64,000 nt of DNA from Citrus sinensis (Eukaryota; Streptophyta; Magnoliopsida; Sapindales; Rutaceae): NCBI RefSeq assembly GCF_022201045.2, contig NC_068558.1, positions 8,833,501-8,897,500 on the forward strand. The letters are read 5' to 3'. Within the stretch, counting starts at the first letter, position 1, and each line of letters opens with the position of its first letter. The notes below the pieces were generated by a model, which saw nothing but the letters and a program-made list of their open reading frames with translations, searched no databases and was not told the DNA's origin. A program made the translations under genes and the position numbers. Below are positions 1 through 11,725 of this stretch, piece by piece.

Positions 1-426
1 TAAGCATTAAACTTTGTCTCTTAAGTAAATACCGGAGATACATCACATATAAGCTATCCCAGATTTCAAAGTTGTGTTCCAATAGTTAGCACTATTCCGG
101 CCTTGTGCTCTATCTTGGATTCATGAACATTTACAAGATTAAACCATGACCTTGTTAGAAACGGCACCATTTCTTATGTTCACTTAGGTGAAGTTTCAAA
201 TCATGTCTTTAGCTATTAAAAGACTTGAACTTCATTAAGAGTAAATACTCAACCTCAACCTCGTAGCTATTTGCACCGAATATCTCGAATTGGATTATTT
301 ATTACTCGGTGTCAAACCAGTCACATAACAACAACTTGTTATTACCCATTTAACTATGGAGTAGCGGTATAACTACTACATAGTTGGGTTACCGTCGTTG
401 GTGACTTTATTATATAAAGGTTTCAA
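1..426 (-). mobile_element. 3' flank of copia element (cut by window edge)
   Basis: Non-coding sequence directly downstream (minus strand) of the copia polyprotein. It should hold the 3' untranslated part and perhaps the start of the 3' LTR. I could not place an LTR border or polypurine tract, and nothing here matches the sequence right of 4423, so the LTR pair is not visible. The rest of the element presumably lies beyond position 1. Confidence 0.5.
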
Positions 427-3400
427 TCACATTCCATAAGATGTATCCTTAACTAAGTCTCTTGAAAGACCTTTTGTTAAAGGATCTGCTAGGTTTTTAT
501 TAGTCCTAACATAAACAATATTAATAACACCATCTGCTATTAATTGTTTCACATATTCATGTCTTAAGCTAATATGTCTAGACTTTCCATTATACACTTT
601 ATTATAAGCTCTAGACAATGTAGCTTCACTGTCGCAGTACAAAGAAATAGATGGCATCGGTTGTGGCCACAACATTATATCAAACAACAAATTTCTCAGC
701 CATTCTGCTTCTTTGCCTGCAGATGCAAGTGCTATAAACTCACTTTCCATTGTTGAATGAGTTATGCACGTTTGTTTCTTTGAAGCCCAAGAAACCGCTC
801 CTCCAGCAATTGTAAAAATCCAACCAGAAGTGGATTTATTGTCTCTTGTATTGGTTACCCAACTAGCATCTGAATATCCTTCCAGTACTTCAGGATAATC
901 ATTATAAAACAAACCCAAATTAACGGTCCTTTTAAGATAACCAAGTATCCTACCAATTGCTTTCCAGTGTTCAACACTAGGGTTACTCGTGAATCTTGAC
1001 ATTTTGCAAACTGCAAATGCTATATCAGGCCTCGTACAATGCATAGCATACATCAAGCTACCAATTGCACTAGCATATTCTAGTTGAGCTACTATTCGGC
1101 CTGAATTCTCTAGTAATTTAATACTAGAATCATATGGGGTATTAGCTTCTTTAAATTTCAAATAATTGAATTTAAGAAGCACTTTCTCTATATAATGAGA
1201 TTGACACAACGAGTAACCCCCACTATGTTTATTCACTTTGATACCTAAGATAGTATCTACTTCACCAAGATCTTTCATCTTAAATTGTGAAGTTAAATAC
1301 TTCTTTGTATCATCTACTCCTTGCATATTTGTTCCAAAGATAAGCAAGTCATCAACATACAAGCATATAATCACACCAAAATCATTCGTATATTTAAAAT
1401 ATACACATTTATCAGCATTATTATGCTTAAAACCATGTGATAAAATTACCGAATCAAACTTCTCATGCCATTGTTTTGGTGCTTGCTTTAAGCCATAAAG
1501 AGATTTGATTAACTTGCATACCTTTTTCTCATTTCCAGGCAAAACAAATCCCTCAGGTTGTTCCATATAGATTTCTTCATCAAGATCACCATTAAGAAAA
1601 GCTGTTTTAACATCCATTTGATGCACATATAAATTGTTCAATGAAGCAATTGCAAATAGCACTCTTATAGAAGTTAACCTAGCTACCGGAGCATATGTAT
1701 CGAAATAGTCAATACCATTTCTTTGCTTAAACCCTTTGGCTACTAATCTAGCCTTAAAAGTTTGCAAAGAACCATCATTATTGTACTTTCTTCTAAATAC
1801 CCATTTGCTGCTAATTGGTTGAGATCCTGGAGGAAGATCAACCAAGACCCATGTTTGATTCGACATTATCGAATCCATTTCATCATTTACCGCCTCTCTC
1901 CAAAAAGAAGCGTCTCTAGAAGACATAGCCTCGCTAAATGTCTTTGGATCTTTTTCAATATTTAACAACAATGGTACTTTGTTAAGTACATTCTTTCTAT
2001 CCCCTTCAACCAAGAAGAGTAGTGCTTGTGATGAAATAAAATCCGGAGCTAAACTTTTTTCTTTCTTTTCACGCTGACTCCTCCTTAGTTCGAAAGATGT
2101 CGTAGACTCTTTCCTTTTATTATTGTTAGTGGAGGTAACAGGAGTATTAACACATGGTTGATCAATAATTGATTCTGATTCAATATTAGAATCATGTTGA
2201 AATTTATTCTCAATAAATTCAACATCTCTAGATTCCACAATCACATTAGAATCTAAATCTAACAACCTATAAGCCTTGGAATTTTCAGCATATCCTACGA
2301 AAACACTTTTTATACCTCTAGCACTCAACTTTGATGACTTAGGGTCATGTATTTTATAAAAGGCTAAACAACCCCAGACCCTTAAATACATCAAGTTTGG
2401 TTTTCTTCCTTTCCAAATTTCATAAGGAGATATATGTGTTTTCAAAGATGTAATTCTGTTATGAATATGACATGCAGTGAGTAATGCTTCCCCCCACAAA
2501 TTATTTGGTAGTTTTGCATTAAGGATCATGGAATTTATCATATCCGTGAAGATCATATTCTTCCTTTCAGCCAAACCATTTTGTTGAGGAGTAAATGGAG
2601 CTGATCTTTGGTGAATAATTCCAACTTCTTCACAATAATTATTAAATTCAATTGAGAAATATTCACCACTTCTATCACTACGAACCATTTTGATTTTCTT
2701 ATCTTTTTGGTTCTCAACTTCAGCTTTGAAAATTTTAAATTTATCAAAAGCTTCACTTTTTGTTCTAAGTAAATACACATAAGTGTATCTAGAACAATCA
2801 TCAATAAAAGTGATGAAGTATCTCTTACCTCCTCTTGTTAAAATGCCATTATACTCACAAATATCAGTATGTATCAAATCCAATATTTGAGTATTTCGTT
2901 CAGCTTTAGGAAAAGGTTTCTTAGTTATTTTAGCTTGGATGCAGATTTCACACTTATGACCTTTAACATCATTGCAATTAATCAAACCATGCTTAGACAT
3001 GTATTTCAAAGATCTAAAGTTCAAATGTGCTAATCTAGCATGCCAAACATCACAAGACTCAACAATATAAGCTAAGTTGATATTATTATTATTAATGCTG
3101 AGTTTGTACATTCCATCACAAGAATACCCTTTCCCAACAAATAATCCATTCTTTGACACAATACAAGTATTACCCTCAAGCACAATCTTAAGCCCATGCT
3201 TACACATACAACTAGCAGAAATAAGATTCTTCCTAACGGAAGGTACATGAAAGACATTATACAATGTGACTTTCTTTCCAGAAGTGAAGTTGATCTCAAC
3301 TACTCTTTTCCCTGCTACTATGGCTGCATTATTGTTCCCCATGAGAACCATTTGTCCTTCCGTTTCTTCTTTGTATGATAAGAAAAATTTCTTATCATTA

Positions 3401-4422
3401 CAAACATGAATTGTTGCACCCGAATCGAGCCACCAATCATAGGACTTAGTTACAGCCATATTGGTTTCAGTAATCATGCCAATTTGCATTTCAGAAACCA
3501 TAGCACAAATCTCTTCAGATTTGTTTTCAATAACATTAGCTTTATGGGAATTCACTTCTTCTTTTTTCTTCTTGAATCTGCAATCACTTTGGCGATGACC
3601 TTTCTTACCACAAAAGAAACAATTTCCAGAAAACTTTTGTGTGCTGGACTTCTTGAATTTCTTGTCATTCTTGACTTTAAAATTCTTTGAGAATTTACTA
3701 GCTTCAACAACATTGACTTTAGTATAATCATGCTTATCCTTGGATTCACGAGACCTAGTCTCTTCTTCAATTACCAAGTGTTTTTGCAATTCTTCTAAAG
3801 TTATGTTCTCTTTACTATGAAGGAGTTTCTTTCTATAATCATTCCAACTTTGAGGCAATTTAGCAATAATAGCCCCAACTTGAAATGATTCAGAAATTTC
3901 AACTTTTAACTCTCGAAGCTTAGCAACAATAATTTGTAACTCATGTATTTGATCAAGAATGGATTTTGTGTCTACCATAATAAATTCAAAATATTTAGAT
4001 ACAAGGAATTTGTCAGTACCTTCTTTCTCCGTTTTGTATTTGTATTCAAGAGCATTCCAAATTTCCACCGGAGAAGTCATAGAATTGTAGAGATCATATA
4101 ATCTGTCAGAAAGCGTATTGAGTATGTGACCCCGGCATATCAATTCATCATCTTCACGACGTTTCCTTGCAGCCTTAACAACTTCGGTATCATCTTCTCT
4201 TGGTTCTGGAAATGGTTCCAATTTCGGATCAAGAACATATGCCACTTTAAGAACAGTAAGGAGAAAGAACAATTTTCCCTTCCAACGAGTGAAATTAGTT
4301 CCATCAAAACGATCGAGATGGACACTAGGATTCAGAAATGATGTCAAACTCTTCTCAACCTCCATTTGCACAAAAATTAAAACCTTAAAGATTGTTGGTG
4401 AATTATGAGAATATGGAGGCAA
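427..4422 (-). CDS. Ty1/copia gag-pol polyprotein, uninterrupted
   Basis: A single 1331-codon frame with every copia domain in order. Gag (UBN2 type) covers residues about 20-260. A CCHC zinc knuckle ([14 protein letters not shown]) lies near 267-280. The aspartic protease has LDSGA near 332. A GAG-pre-integrase zinc domain follows near 459-510. The integrase D-D-E residues fall near 517 (HTDIC), 582 (VRSD) and 618 (GLAERKN). Reverse transcriptase has YVDD near 1023, and RNase H spans about 1184-1320. This order, with integrase before RT, defines Ty1/copia. The second Met (MEVEK, about residue 20, position 4365) is the more likely start because Gag homology begins there. The frame ends just after SYGM; the next codons look like a normal copia tail (LKP) behind a TGA, so the last few residues may have been lost to a nonsense change. 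No other break is seen. The encoded proteins would make cytoplasmic virus-like particles, copy the element RNA and integrate the cDNA. Confidence 0.95.
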   Translation of the reverse strand: MPPYSHNSPTIFKVLIFVQMEVEKSLTSFLNPSVHLDRFDGTNFTRWKGKLFFLLTVLKVAYVLDPKLEPFPEPREDDTEVVKAARKRREDDELICRGHILNTLSDRLYDLYNSMTSPVEIWNALEYKYKTEKEGTDKFLVSKYFEFIMVDTKSILDQIHELQIIVAKLRELKVEISESFQVGAIIAKLPQSWNDYRKKLLHSKENITLEELQKHLVIEEETRSRESKDKHDYTKVNVVEASKFSKNFKVKNDKKFKKSSTQKFSGNCFFCGKKGHRQSDCRFKKKKEEVNSHKANVIENKSEEICAMVSEMQIGMITETNMAVTKSYDWWLDSGATIHVCNDKKFFLSYKEETEGQMVLMGNNNAAIVAGKRVVEINFTSGKKVTLYNVFHVPSVRKNLISASCMCKHGLKIVLEGNTCIVSKNGLFVGKGYSCDGMYKLSINNNNINLAYIVESCDVWHARLAHLNFRSLKYMSKHGLINCNDVKGHKCEICIQAKITKKPFPKAERNTQILDLIHTDICEYNGILTRGGKRYFITFIDDCSRYTYVYLLRTKSEAFDKFKIFKAEVENQKDKKIKMVRSDRSGEYFSIEFNNYCEEVGIIHQRSAPFTPQQNGLAERKNMIFTDMINSMILNAKLPNNLWGEALLTACHIHNRITSLKTHISPYEIWKGRKPNLMYLRVWGCLAFYKIHDPKSSKLSARGIKSVFVGYAENSKAYRLLDLDSNVIVESRDVEFIENKFQHDSNIESESIIDQPCVNTPVTSTNNNKRKESTTSFELRRSQREKKEKSLAPDFISSQALLFLVEGDRKNVLNKVPLLLNIEKDPKTFSEAMSSRDASFWREAVNDEMDSIMSNQTWVLVDLPPGSQPISSKWVFRRKYNNDGSLQTFKARLVAKGFKQRNGIDYFDTYAPVARLTSIRVLFAIASLNNLYVHQMDVKTAFLNGDLDEEIYMEQPEGFVLPGNEKKVCKLIKSLYGLKQAPKQWHEKFDSVILSHGFKHNNADKCVYFKYTNDFGVIICLYVDDLLIFGTNMQGVDDTKKYLTSQFKMKDLGEVDTILGIKVNKHSGGYSLCQSHYIEKVLLKFNYLKFKEANTPYDSSIKLLENSGRIVAQLEYASAIGSLMYAMHCTRPDIAFAVCKMSRFTSNPSVEHWKAIGRILGYLKRTVNLGLFYNDYPEVLEGYSDASWVTNTRDNKSTSGWIFTIAGGAVSWASKKQTCITHSTMESEFIALASAGKEAEWLRNLLFDIMLWPQPMPSISLYCDSEATLSRAYNKVYNGKSRHISLRHEYVKQLIADGVINIVYVRTNKNLADPLTKGLSRDLVKDTSYGM

Positions 4423-6350
4423 AGAACAATGAAATTTCTTAGGATTTGAGACGTGTTTCCTTTAAGGTTTTATTTGCCCTCACCAATCTTGGTTTGCTAT
4501 AGAGTTTTAATGGCAAATTACCCCCAAAATATATCAAATCCTGAATACAATCTTTAGCAAATAAGATTGTATTTCCAGAACAAGCATGAAAAATTTAAAA
4601 TCTGATTTCTAATCTTATTGTATATCTTTCTTTTTATGAATAAGATGTTTATTTGAAAGAATACAACCATTAGAAATGGTACTTCTTCGAAAAAACTCTT
4701 TTGGTTTGAAAATGTATCGATTTACAATCGAAATCTTTTCAATCTTGCTAACCGTTTTCCAATTGACAACTTTCTGGAAATAAACGGTTAGCCGTTTTCT
4801 CAATAAACGGTGAGCCGTTTATTCTAGGACATAAAACATGCTCTCTGGACTTAAACGGTAAGCCGTTTTCACCATAAACAGTGAGCCGTTTATTCCAGAA
4901 CAAAAAACATGCTCTCTGGACTTAAACGGTTAGCCGTTTTCTCAATAAACGACAACCCGTTTTCGTCCAGAATATCAAACCAAACAAACTTGAAAGATGT
5001 TACAATCTCTCTTACAGAATTTATGTGTTATATTGTTTTTGAATTTTTTCACTATAATTTACAAATTTATAATGTATATAATTTTTTTAGATTAGACTTT
5101 AAAAGTTAGGTTAAAAGGATTTAAACCTTTAAATATATGTTAAGGATGGGTTAAATAAATACTAAAAGGTATGTTTTATTTAAAATAAAAATATTTTTAA
5201 CACATTTATCAAGCTTTCGGGCTAGATATAGGTTTTTTAGGTGAAGCCCTAGCTCGGCCTAAAACACTTACACTCGGTTCGAGTGGACTTTTTCTACCAT
5301 GTTTAGCTATAACCACAAGCTTTTCTATAGAAATTATTTTACACAAACTATTTTTTTGGGGGGGGGGGGGTGTTCACATATCCTCTCCCAAATAAAATTT
5401 GGGTGGAGGTAGGTATCTTCCCATTAATATGAGGTGGAGATAATCAAAATAATAATAGGTATACTAAGATTTTTTGTACAAATTAATGTGGTGTATTTTC
5501 TAGTGTCACATGGCTCATCATATATTTTCTTTATAATCTTTTAAATGTGGGATACACATGGCAATGAGTGAATGCAAAAGAAAAAAATGTATTATTATAT
5601 ATATTATTATTTACAAATTATTGTACAAATATTATTTATATGAATTAACGTAGAAATTAATGTGTCAATATTATATAATTACCCTATGTCCCAAATTTTA
5701 AAGCACATAAAAAAATATAATATGAGATACGTGACGATCGTATAATATATTGCCACATCATTAGTTTGTACATGCATAGTTTATATAAGAATTAGTATAC
5801 CTAATATTATGTTGTAATTGAAATGGAGTATAATTTATATTAAATTGAAATTAGTTTTATTTCATAAATATAAAAGCTATGAATTAAAGTATCTATGTAA
5901 CCTCCAAATCTGGAGGGCTACCTTAATCATTTCTTGTTACAGTTCGGTGAGGCAGCTGTCAAGATGGAGGAAATAATAGTTATGATATTTCATGATTTTT
6001 GTAGGTTAATTAGTTACCTCATTAATAGATAAGGTATTGGCCAACTCGGGATACATCAGAAAGGTTGATAATACGAGCACGATGGAAGTTCTAAGCATGC
6101 ATGATTGCATGGTGACAGTCACAGATTGGGCACAACATGGGTTGCGTAGCAAGAAAAAAGAATTTTTTTTTTTTAGAAAAAAAAAAAGCCTTCTGATACC
6201 AGTTGTTTTAAATTTTTAAATATTTTGTTCCACATCTATACAGTATGCATGATTAGGACTCCATCTGATATGCGGAGAAAAAATTGTAACTTATCCTGAG
6301 AAAATCCAGGCTCCAAAAAGAAAGCTTGGAGACGCCATTTGTGGGTTTGC
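4423..6350. other. Gene-free stretch right of the copia ORF
   Basis: Probable 5' leader and possibly LTR of the copia element (reading leftward), then AT-rich intergenic DNA. I found no convincing primer-binding site next to the ORF. It holds the dyad tandem repeat at 4782-4975, a G homopolymer near 5351-5362, and poly(T)/poly(A) runs near 6164-6188. The short open frames here lack codon structure. Confidence 0.5.
4782..4975. repeat. 71-bp tandem repeat made of AAACGG/CCGTTT dyads
   Basis: About 2.7 copies of a 71-bp unit start at 4782, 4853 and 4924. Each full copy carries two dyads of the form AAACGG-NNNN-CCGTTT, separated by about 15 nt, and a shared tail (CTCTGGACTT) that precedes the next copy. 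Six dyads in total, some with point changes. The unit lies upstream of the copia ORF on the element's coding strand, so it may belong to the element's leader or LTR. Confidence 0.85.
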
Positions 6351-6479
6351 CTATAAATGCAGGTGCATCATCAATATCTTTTCTAACTCCTTAGATAGCC
6401 ATTGACTTGCTCCGTATCTTTTCTATTCATCATCTTCTTCTTAACTTTGCCTTCTCTGTTTCTTTCTTGCAACTTAATT

Positions 6480-6668
6480 TGAAAATCTGGCCCGCCCTTC
6501 GACCACGACAGGCACCGATGCCATTGCTTTTGATATTGCCGGCGGAGGCCAGTACGCTGGCGTCTCCCATGGTAGAATTCTCAAATACATTAATCCCATT
6601 CTTGGTTTTGTAGATTTTGCTGTAACCGGCGAAAGCAGTTATGTTACGGCCCGAATAACCCTTTGCTG
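6480..6668 (+). pseudogene. Strictosidine-synthase-like fragment (first blade region)
   Basis: The plus-strand translation reads IAFDIAGGGQYAGVSHGRI and then LKYI and GFVDFAV. This is the conserved first-blade motif of the SSL six-bladed beta-propeller family, also present in the intact gene at 10.0 kb (SIAFEPVGGAFYTGVADGRI). The frame carries no start, signal peptide or downstream exons. A TATA-like CTATAAATG lies about 130 bp upstream, as in the intact gene, so this is probably a decayed tandem copy rather than a processed one. Confidence 0.75.
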
Positions 6669-7061
6669 GAACCCATTCGTGGTCGTTCATTTGATCCGAC
6701 AATCTTTACATTGCATATTTTGATCCACTAGTGATTAAGAGGCCCTTTACCAGGCCCATAATACATGGACTTTACATTTTGTGAGCTTTTATCCATAATT
6801 TTTATCCCGCTGGCTGGGCTTAAAGCCAGCTGGCATGAACTGGGCGGGCCCAAATTTTTCTGCCAATCCTATTTTAAGGTGCACTTTCCATAAATTTTTC
6901 AAAATAAAATTTGGCACTTTTCCAATAGCTGCTCAAAGTAGGTTCCATACCCTGGAAGCTGGAAGAATGGTTCCTTTCTTGATTCTTGATCTTGGTTTTC
7001 GATCTCTCTACCTATAAGTACCAGCATACAGGTATATGTTTGTGTATCTTCATTCCCAAAA

Positions 7062-7215
7062 TGGCCATAATCTTTAGCTTCAAAACTTTGATGATGCTCT
7101 GCATCTTCCTTTTTGAACTCCCTTTGCCTTCCATGGATCTTTCCATCCCAACCTTCACCAAAATCATCCTACCAAATACCGCCATATGTCCTGAATCTGT
7201 ACTTCAAAAGCTTTT
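7062..7215 (+). pseudogene. Strictosidine-synthase-like fragment (N-terminal exon start)
   Basis: An ATG at 7062 opens a hydrophobic signal-like stretch followed by LSIPTFTKIILP. It corresponds to the segment SIPTFTKILFPPKAFGGES of the gene at 10.0 kb. Homology fades after about 50 codons and no later exon follows in the same orientation. The upstream sequence (TATAAGTACCAGCATACAGG, then TTCATTCCCAAAATGGC) resembles the promoter and leader of the 10.0-kb gene. A truncated tandem duplicate. Confidence 0.7.
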
Positions 7216-7375
7216 TTGTTCTTCGGATTGTATTTCAAAAGCCTTTCGGTTGAATCCCCAGTACCAAATGCTTTGAGAATTTGATTGCAAAATAAGCAGT
7301 ATCAATGGAAAACTACCCATCATACAATTATAAAATGTTCAGCTCTGAATCCAAGTCCTTTAAACTAGGACATGC

Positions 7376-7774
7376 ATGCATGTGTAAACAAACGAGTCCT
7401 GGTAATCGGTCGACGTCTAAACCATGAAGGAAGTTGAAGGGTACTCTTTCTGCAATGGTGGCTAGTTGTGTTGCAAGACCTCCATTTTTTTCCGACGAGA
7501 TCGCCTGTTAAGCTGTTGAAACTTAAGCCCAATCCCCTTGTACCCTTTCGGTGAATAAGTGAATGCAAAATCGACAAAACCAACATCAGGTCCTTGCTGT
7601 TTAAGAATTCTACCATCAGAGACGCCTGTCTAGGGTCCTGCACCAGGTGAATTGAAGACGGAAGGCTTCAGGGCCCATGGTTGTTAATGGTGCTAATGGG
7701 AGCTTCGTGAATGACTCAGCTGAGAGAACTATTGAATGAATAGAGGACAGGACAAAGACGATCATGGAAAACAT
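7376..7774 (-). pseudogene. Inverted strictosidine-synthase-like pseudogene
   Basis: On the minus strand an ATG at 7774 gives a good signal peptide (MFSMIVFVLSSIHSIVLSAE) followed by FTKLPLAP and GPEAF, the normal N-terminus of SSL proteins. Frameshifts follow: DGRIL and GFVDFAFTYS are recognisable but in other frames, and stops interrupt the rest. It has the opposite orientation to the other SSL copies, so the local cluster has undergone an inversion or an inverted duplication. Confidence 0.75.
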
Positions 7775-9885
7775 TTCTACCTAATCTGCTTAACAGAGAC
7801 ATTAAGAAGGAGGGAGCTGGAAACTTTCAAAAAGGCTTTTTTAAAGTTTAAAATGTTTTATAGACCGGAAATTTATACAACAAATTGAAACAATCTCACA
7901 AAGTACACAGTGATAGTTCGGCTTTGCATCAAGGGCGGATCCAAGAACTTTTTATCACTCCGTACTAATTTATAAAATTATTTTCAATATCCATATAAAT
8001 GTCAGTGCATATAAAGAAATAAAAAATTACATATCAAACAACACAATATCAAAACTCTTAGTACAATATTATATTTAATAAAAGATTGACAACCATATAA
8101 CAAATAAGTTTATAATATAAATTATTAAAATTGTACCATAAAAATTATTTTTGAAATTATTATAATTTTATTGATTGAGAATGTGAAATCTTTAAATAAT
8201 TTGATATAATGGAAAGAAAATGAGCAAGTATGACTGTGAAAAAAAACATGAAATTATGAAATTTTTAATTGTTACTATATATATATATATATTAATTTTT
8301 TATAGTCAAAGCTCCCTACAATCATAATATTTGGAATTAAACTAATTTAATTAGTATGAGGAGGTTATAATTTAATAAAAGTTCAGTTACAAAATTATTA
8401 TTTTGACTTAATTATGCTCAGAGCAAGTGATGCAAAGGTAAAATATGCACTACACTAATAATTAAGTAATAGAGCATACCAAATCTAATATATAGATATT
8501 GATAAAAGAAATAGACATAATTTTAAAGAAATTAATACATATATTTATGTAGTGTCGGAATTATGCAAAGTCATCTTCAAAGTCTAAATGTTTGCATTCT
8601 ATTATGTTTTTCTCTCAATGTAAATTTTATAAATATTGTATAAGTATTTAGTAACATTCTAAATAATAAATCATTGTCCCAAATAACTTTTAATAAATAT
8701 TTATTTCATCTTAGGCCTTTAATATAATATATCATTTTTTTTCGCGACATACAAATAATTATTACTAAGTGGAGGGGAGGTTTCTTAAAAGAGAATCTAG
8801 AAAAATTACAACGTTTTATAATATAGAGTTTATTCTTGTTTATGATTAACTCAAATTAGGACCGAAATTTTTTATGATTACCTAGATGTTATTCTTATAT
8901 AGAGTATCACTGGAGAGATTTTTTTATTGTAATACTAGAGACTACATTATAATACACTGATATGCTTTTCTTTCAATTAGAATTTTTTTACAATAAGTTA
9001 AAGTTGTAATGACATTTTAGCCCCTCTAACAATTTCAATTTATTCAATAAAATATATAATTTAACCATTTTATAAAATAAGACACTAACTCTAATTGAAA
9101 AAACAAATTATGGACATAATTGAAAATAAAATAAAAACTTATTATATATAAAAATGAACAAAACATAAGGGGGTATGAATGTTTATTTCCTGGGCTAGAG
9201 CCCGGTCTAGACCAGGCGTAGAGTTTTTAGCCAACCTGCAAAGATGAATACAAAGAAAAGAAAGAAAATGCATATCTTAATTAAAATGGGGTGCATTCCC
9301 TTTCGTCCGTACGGTTTGGCCTAATTTTGAGAAATGTAGCGTCAACGGTGTGATAATGCTATGCCTTGCGAAAAACTGCCTCCCGGTAAAACGGTTTCAA
9401 AATCAAGGCCTAAGCACAGAACAGACCCAAATATTGTGTATCACTTCAAGAAATTTTATCTGAAAAAAGAACAAATAACTATTTTTGTGATTCCAATCGA
9501 TTTTCAGCACATACTGGTGACTTCATAAGGTAGTGGCCGTGAAGTTTCATGCATGGTCTACTTTGTCTCTCAGTGAAGCATTTGTTGTTTAATAATGTGC
9601 AATCTGCCTAAACAGAAGCAACAGACATTGACTTTGACACAAATCTGTCTACGTTCTCTATCTCTTGGTTCAACAACTTTAACCGATATTATCCCTACTT
9701 ACTGGCTTTCCAAACTTGAGGCACATTTTAGGGTACCCTTTTTGTAGCATCGACCTTTTCATATATCAACCCTGAATTTAAGGTTGGTTCCATACCTAGA
9801 AATAACAAACCCGTTTCTTCATTACAAAATCTTCATTGTGTCATCTGGTATCCTGCTTGAATTTTCATCTCTAACAGTACACTTC
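7775..9885. other. AT-rich intergenic DNA
   Basis: No coding potential seen. Very AT-rich from 7950 to 9150, with a short (TA)n run near 8277-8291. The last several hundred bases are the probable promoter of the SSL gene at 10.0 kb. Confidence 0.5.
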
Positions 9886-9903
9886 AATTATTGGTTATCA
9901 TGT

Positions 9904-9911
9904 CTATAAAT
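9904..9911 (+). promoter_or_regulatory. TATA box of the SSL gene
   Basis: CTATAAAT lies 66 bp upstream of the first ATG at 9970. Similar TATA and leader sequences precede the pseudogene fragments at 6.4 and 7.06 kb. Confidence 0.5.
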
Positions 9912-10018
9912 ACCTGCATGATTGTGTTATTCTTCATTCCAAAACATAGCTGTAACTCTCGGCTACAAAATGGCAGCCACGCTCAGCCTCTTCGTTTTCG
10001 TCTTCTCTTTGGCCTTGG

Positions 10019-11105
10019 ATGGTTTTTTCTATCCCAACGTTCACCAAGATCCTGTTTCCACCAAAAGCCTTTGGTGGAGAATCCATTGCCTTTGAGCCAG
10101 TTGGTGGAGCATTCTATACTGGAGTTGCTGACGGTAGAATTCTCAAATACCAGGCCCCAGATGGTTTCACTGATTTCGCCTTCACCACACCAACAAGGTA
10201 ACATATTGAACATTGAACTAACCATCTTCATGGAATTTTTTTTTTTTAATAAATACCAGACTCTTTCGGGTTTGATACAGGTCAAAGGCAGTATGTGATG
10301 GCACCACAAATTTAGATTTGGGACCAATCTGTGGGAGGACATTTGGTTTAGCATTGCACTATGCAACAAGACAGCTCTACATCGCCGATGCTTATTCTGG
10401 CCTTCTGGTAGATGGGCCTAATGGAAGACTTGCCACCCAACTTGCGACCGGTGCAGAAGGACAAGCTTTCCACTTCTTGGACGGTTTGGATGTTGACCAG
10501 GGCACTGGAATTGTCTATTTTACAGATGCTAGCGGTGCCTACGATTTCAGGTTCTAACTCATCCACATTCTTAACTTTTTGACTGCACCAAAGTGAACTA
10601 AAACTGTTGCAAATTGTTACACAGGACTATTGTAAAGCTGAATATAACAAATGACTCCACTGGAAGATTACTATCGTATAACCCAAGAAGCAGTCAAGTT
10701 ACAGTATTGCTAAGGAATCTCACCGGGCCAGTAGGGGTTGCAATTAGTGTAGACAGCTCGTTTCTTCTTGTATCAGAGTTCACTGAAAATAGGACTTTGA
10801 AATATTGGCTAAGAGGTCCCAGAGCTAACTCATTCGATATCATAAACTTCCAGGCAAAGCCAGACAATATCAAGAGAAACCCAGGCTTGTTACAGACATT
10901 TTGGGAGGCAGCAATCATTACAAGACAACCTGCAGGAACACCTGTGCCGATAGGTCAAAGGATCAGTGCATTTGGTGCTGTCCTGGATACGATAAGTTTC
11001 GAGGCACAGTACGGCACGACTCCAATCAGTGAAGTTCAACCGTTTGGTGGTGCATTATACATATCTTCACGATCAACAGATTTTGTTGGTGTTCTCAGGC
11101 CTTGA
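10019..11105 (+). CDS. Strictosidine-synthase-like protein (3 exons, N-terminus frameshifted)
   Basis: Exons 10019-10197, 10281-10550 and 10625-11105 join in frame to about 309 residues. The protein follows the SSL beta-propeller: SIPTFTKI, ESIAFEPVGGAFYTGVADGR, the paired cysteines in VCDG and GPICGRT, LALHYATRQLYIADAY, YFTDASGAY, then GPVGVAI and PDNIKRNPG. True strictosidine synthase condenses tryptamine with secologanin in the vacuole. The position that seems to align with its catalytic Glu is Pro here (VQPFGG), so a Pictet-Spenglerase role is unlikely; relatives are secreted or vacuolar proteins of uncertain substrate. Oddity: the hydrophobic signal peptide (ATG at 9970, MAATLSLFVFVFSLALDG) is in another frame and meets the body frame near a TTTTTT run at 10022. 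As written, translation must start at 10019 without a signal, or the gene is recently disabled, or the base count is wrong. Confidence 0.8.
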
Positions 11106-11725
11106 GGCAGCTTTGCTGTAATTGCAGCTTGAGTTGTAACAGCTGCAGCCGAATAAGTTGTGTAATAAGGCAGGGCTATCCCTGCCCTGGGCTCATAAAT
11201 GACGCTTTTACAATGCTTCTTTCGCTTTCTTCAGTATCAGCAATAACTGAGAGTTCAGAGGAATAGAAATGGAAGTAATGCATTTTGTCTAAACTGCATC
11301 CCTGAGTCAAAATCTCATAAGAAAGTCCTCACACATCATTGCCAAATCCCTAATGGCTGAAAGTATTTTCCATACTCTCCCTTCGTGGCAATCTATGAGA
11401 AAGTGTACATGCCCTTAATAAAGCCATAATAGATCGGTCAATGATTACAGATTAGGACCAAAATGATACTTATGATTGAAAATTATATAAAATTATAATC
11501 AGAGGATAAGCATTAAACACTTTCATTAATTCAAGTCACTCAGATTTAACTCATTTGTGTTCTAAAGTCGGAGCACAGATCATCGTTAATATTTATATGC
11601 GAGTATGTCAAAAAGGCAATATACATTAAAACATTAACAAGCCAATCAAGTAGATAACATTATGAAAGACAGGTAACCAGCAAGCACTAAAGAATTCATG
11701 CTAGAAAGATGAGCATATATGAACT
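11106..11725. other. Convergent intergenic region between SSL and MIS12
   Basis: No ORF of note. It should hold the 3' UTRs of the two tail-to-tail genes. Confidence 0.5.

Noticed and set aside
6186..6205. CTTCTGATACCAG resembles a reversed tRNA-Met primer-binding site and could mark the 5' end of the copia element
   Set aside because: It lies 1.8 kb from the copia ORF, has a mismatch, and no LTR border or second LTR could be identified around it.
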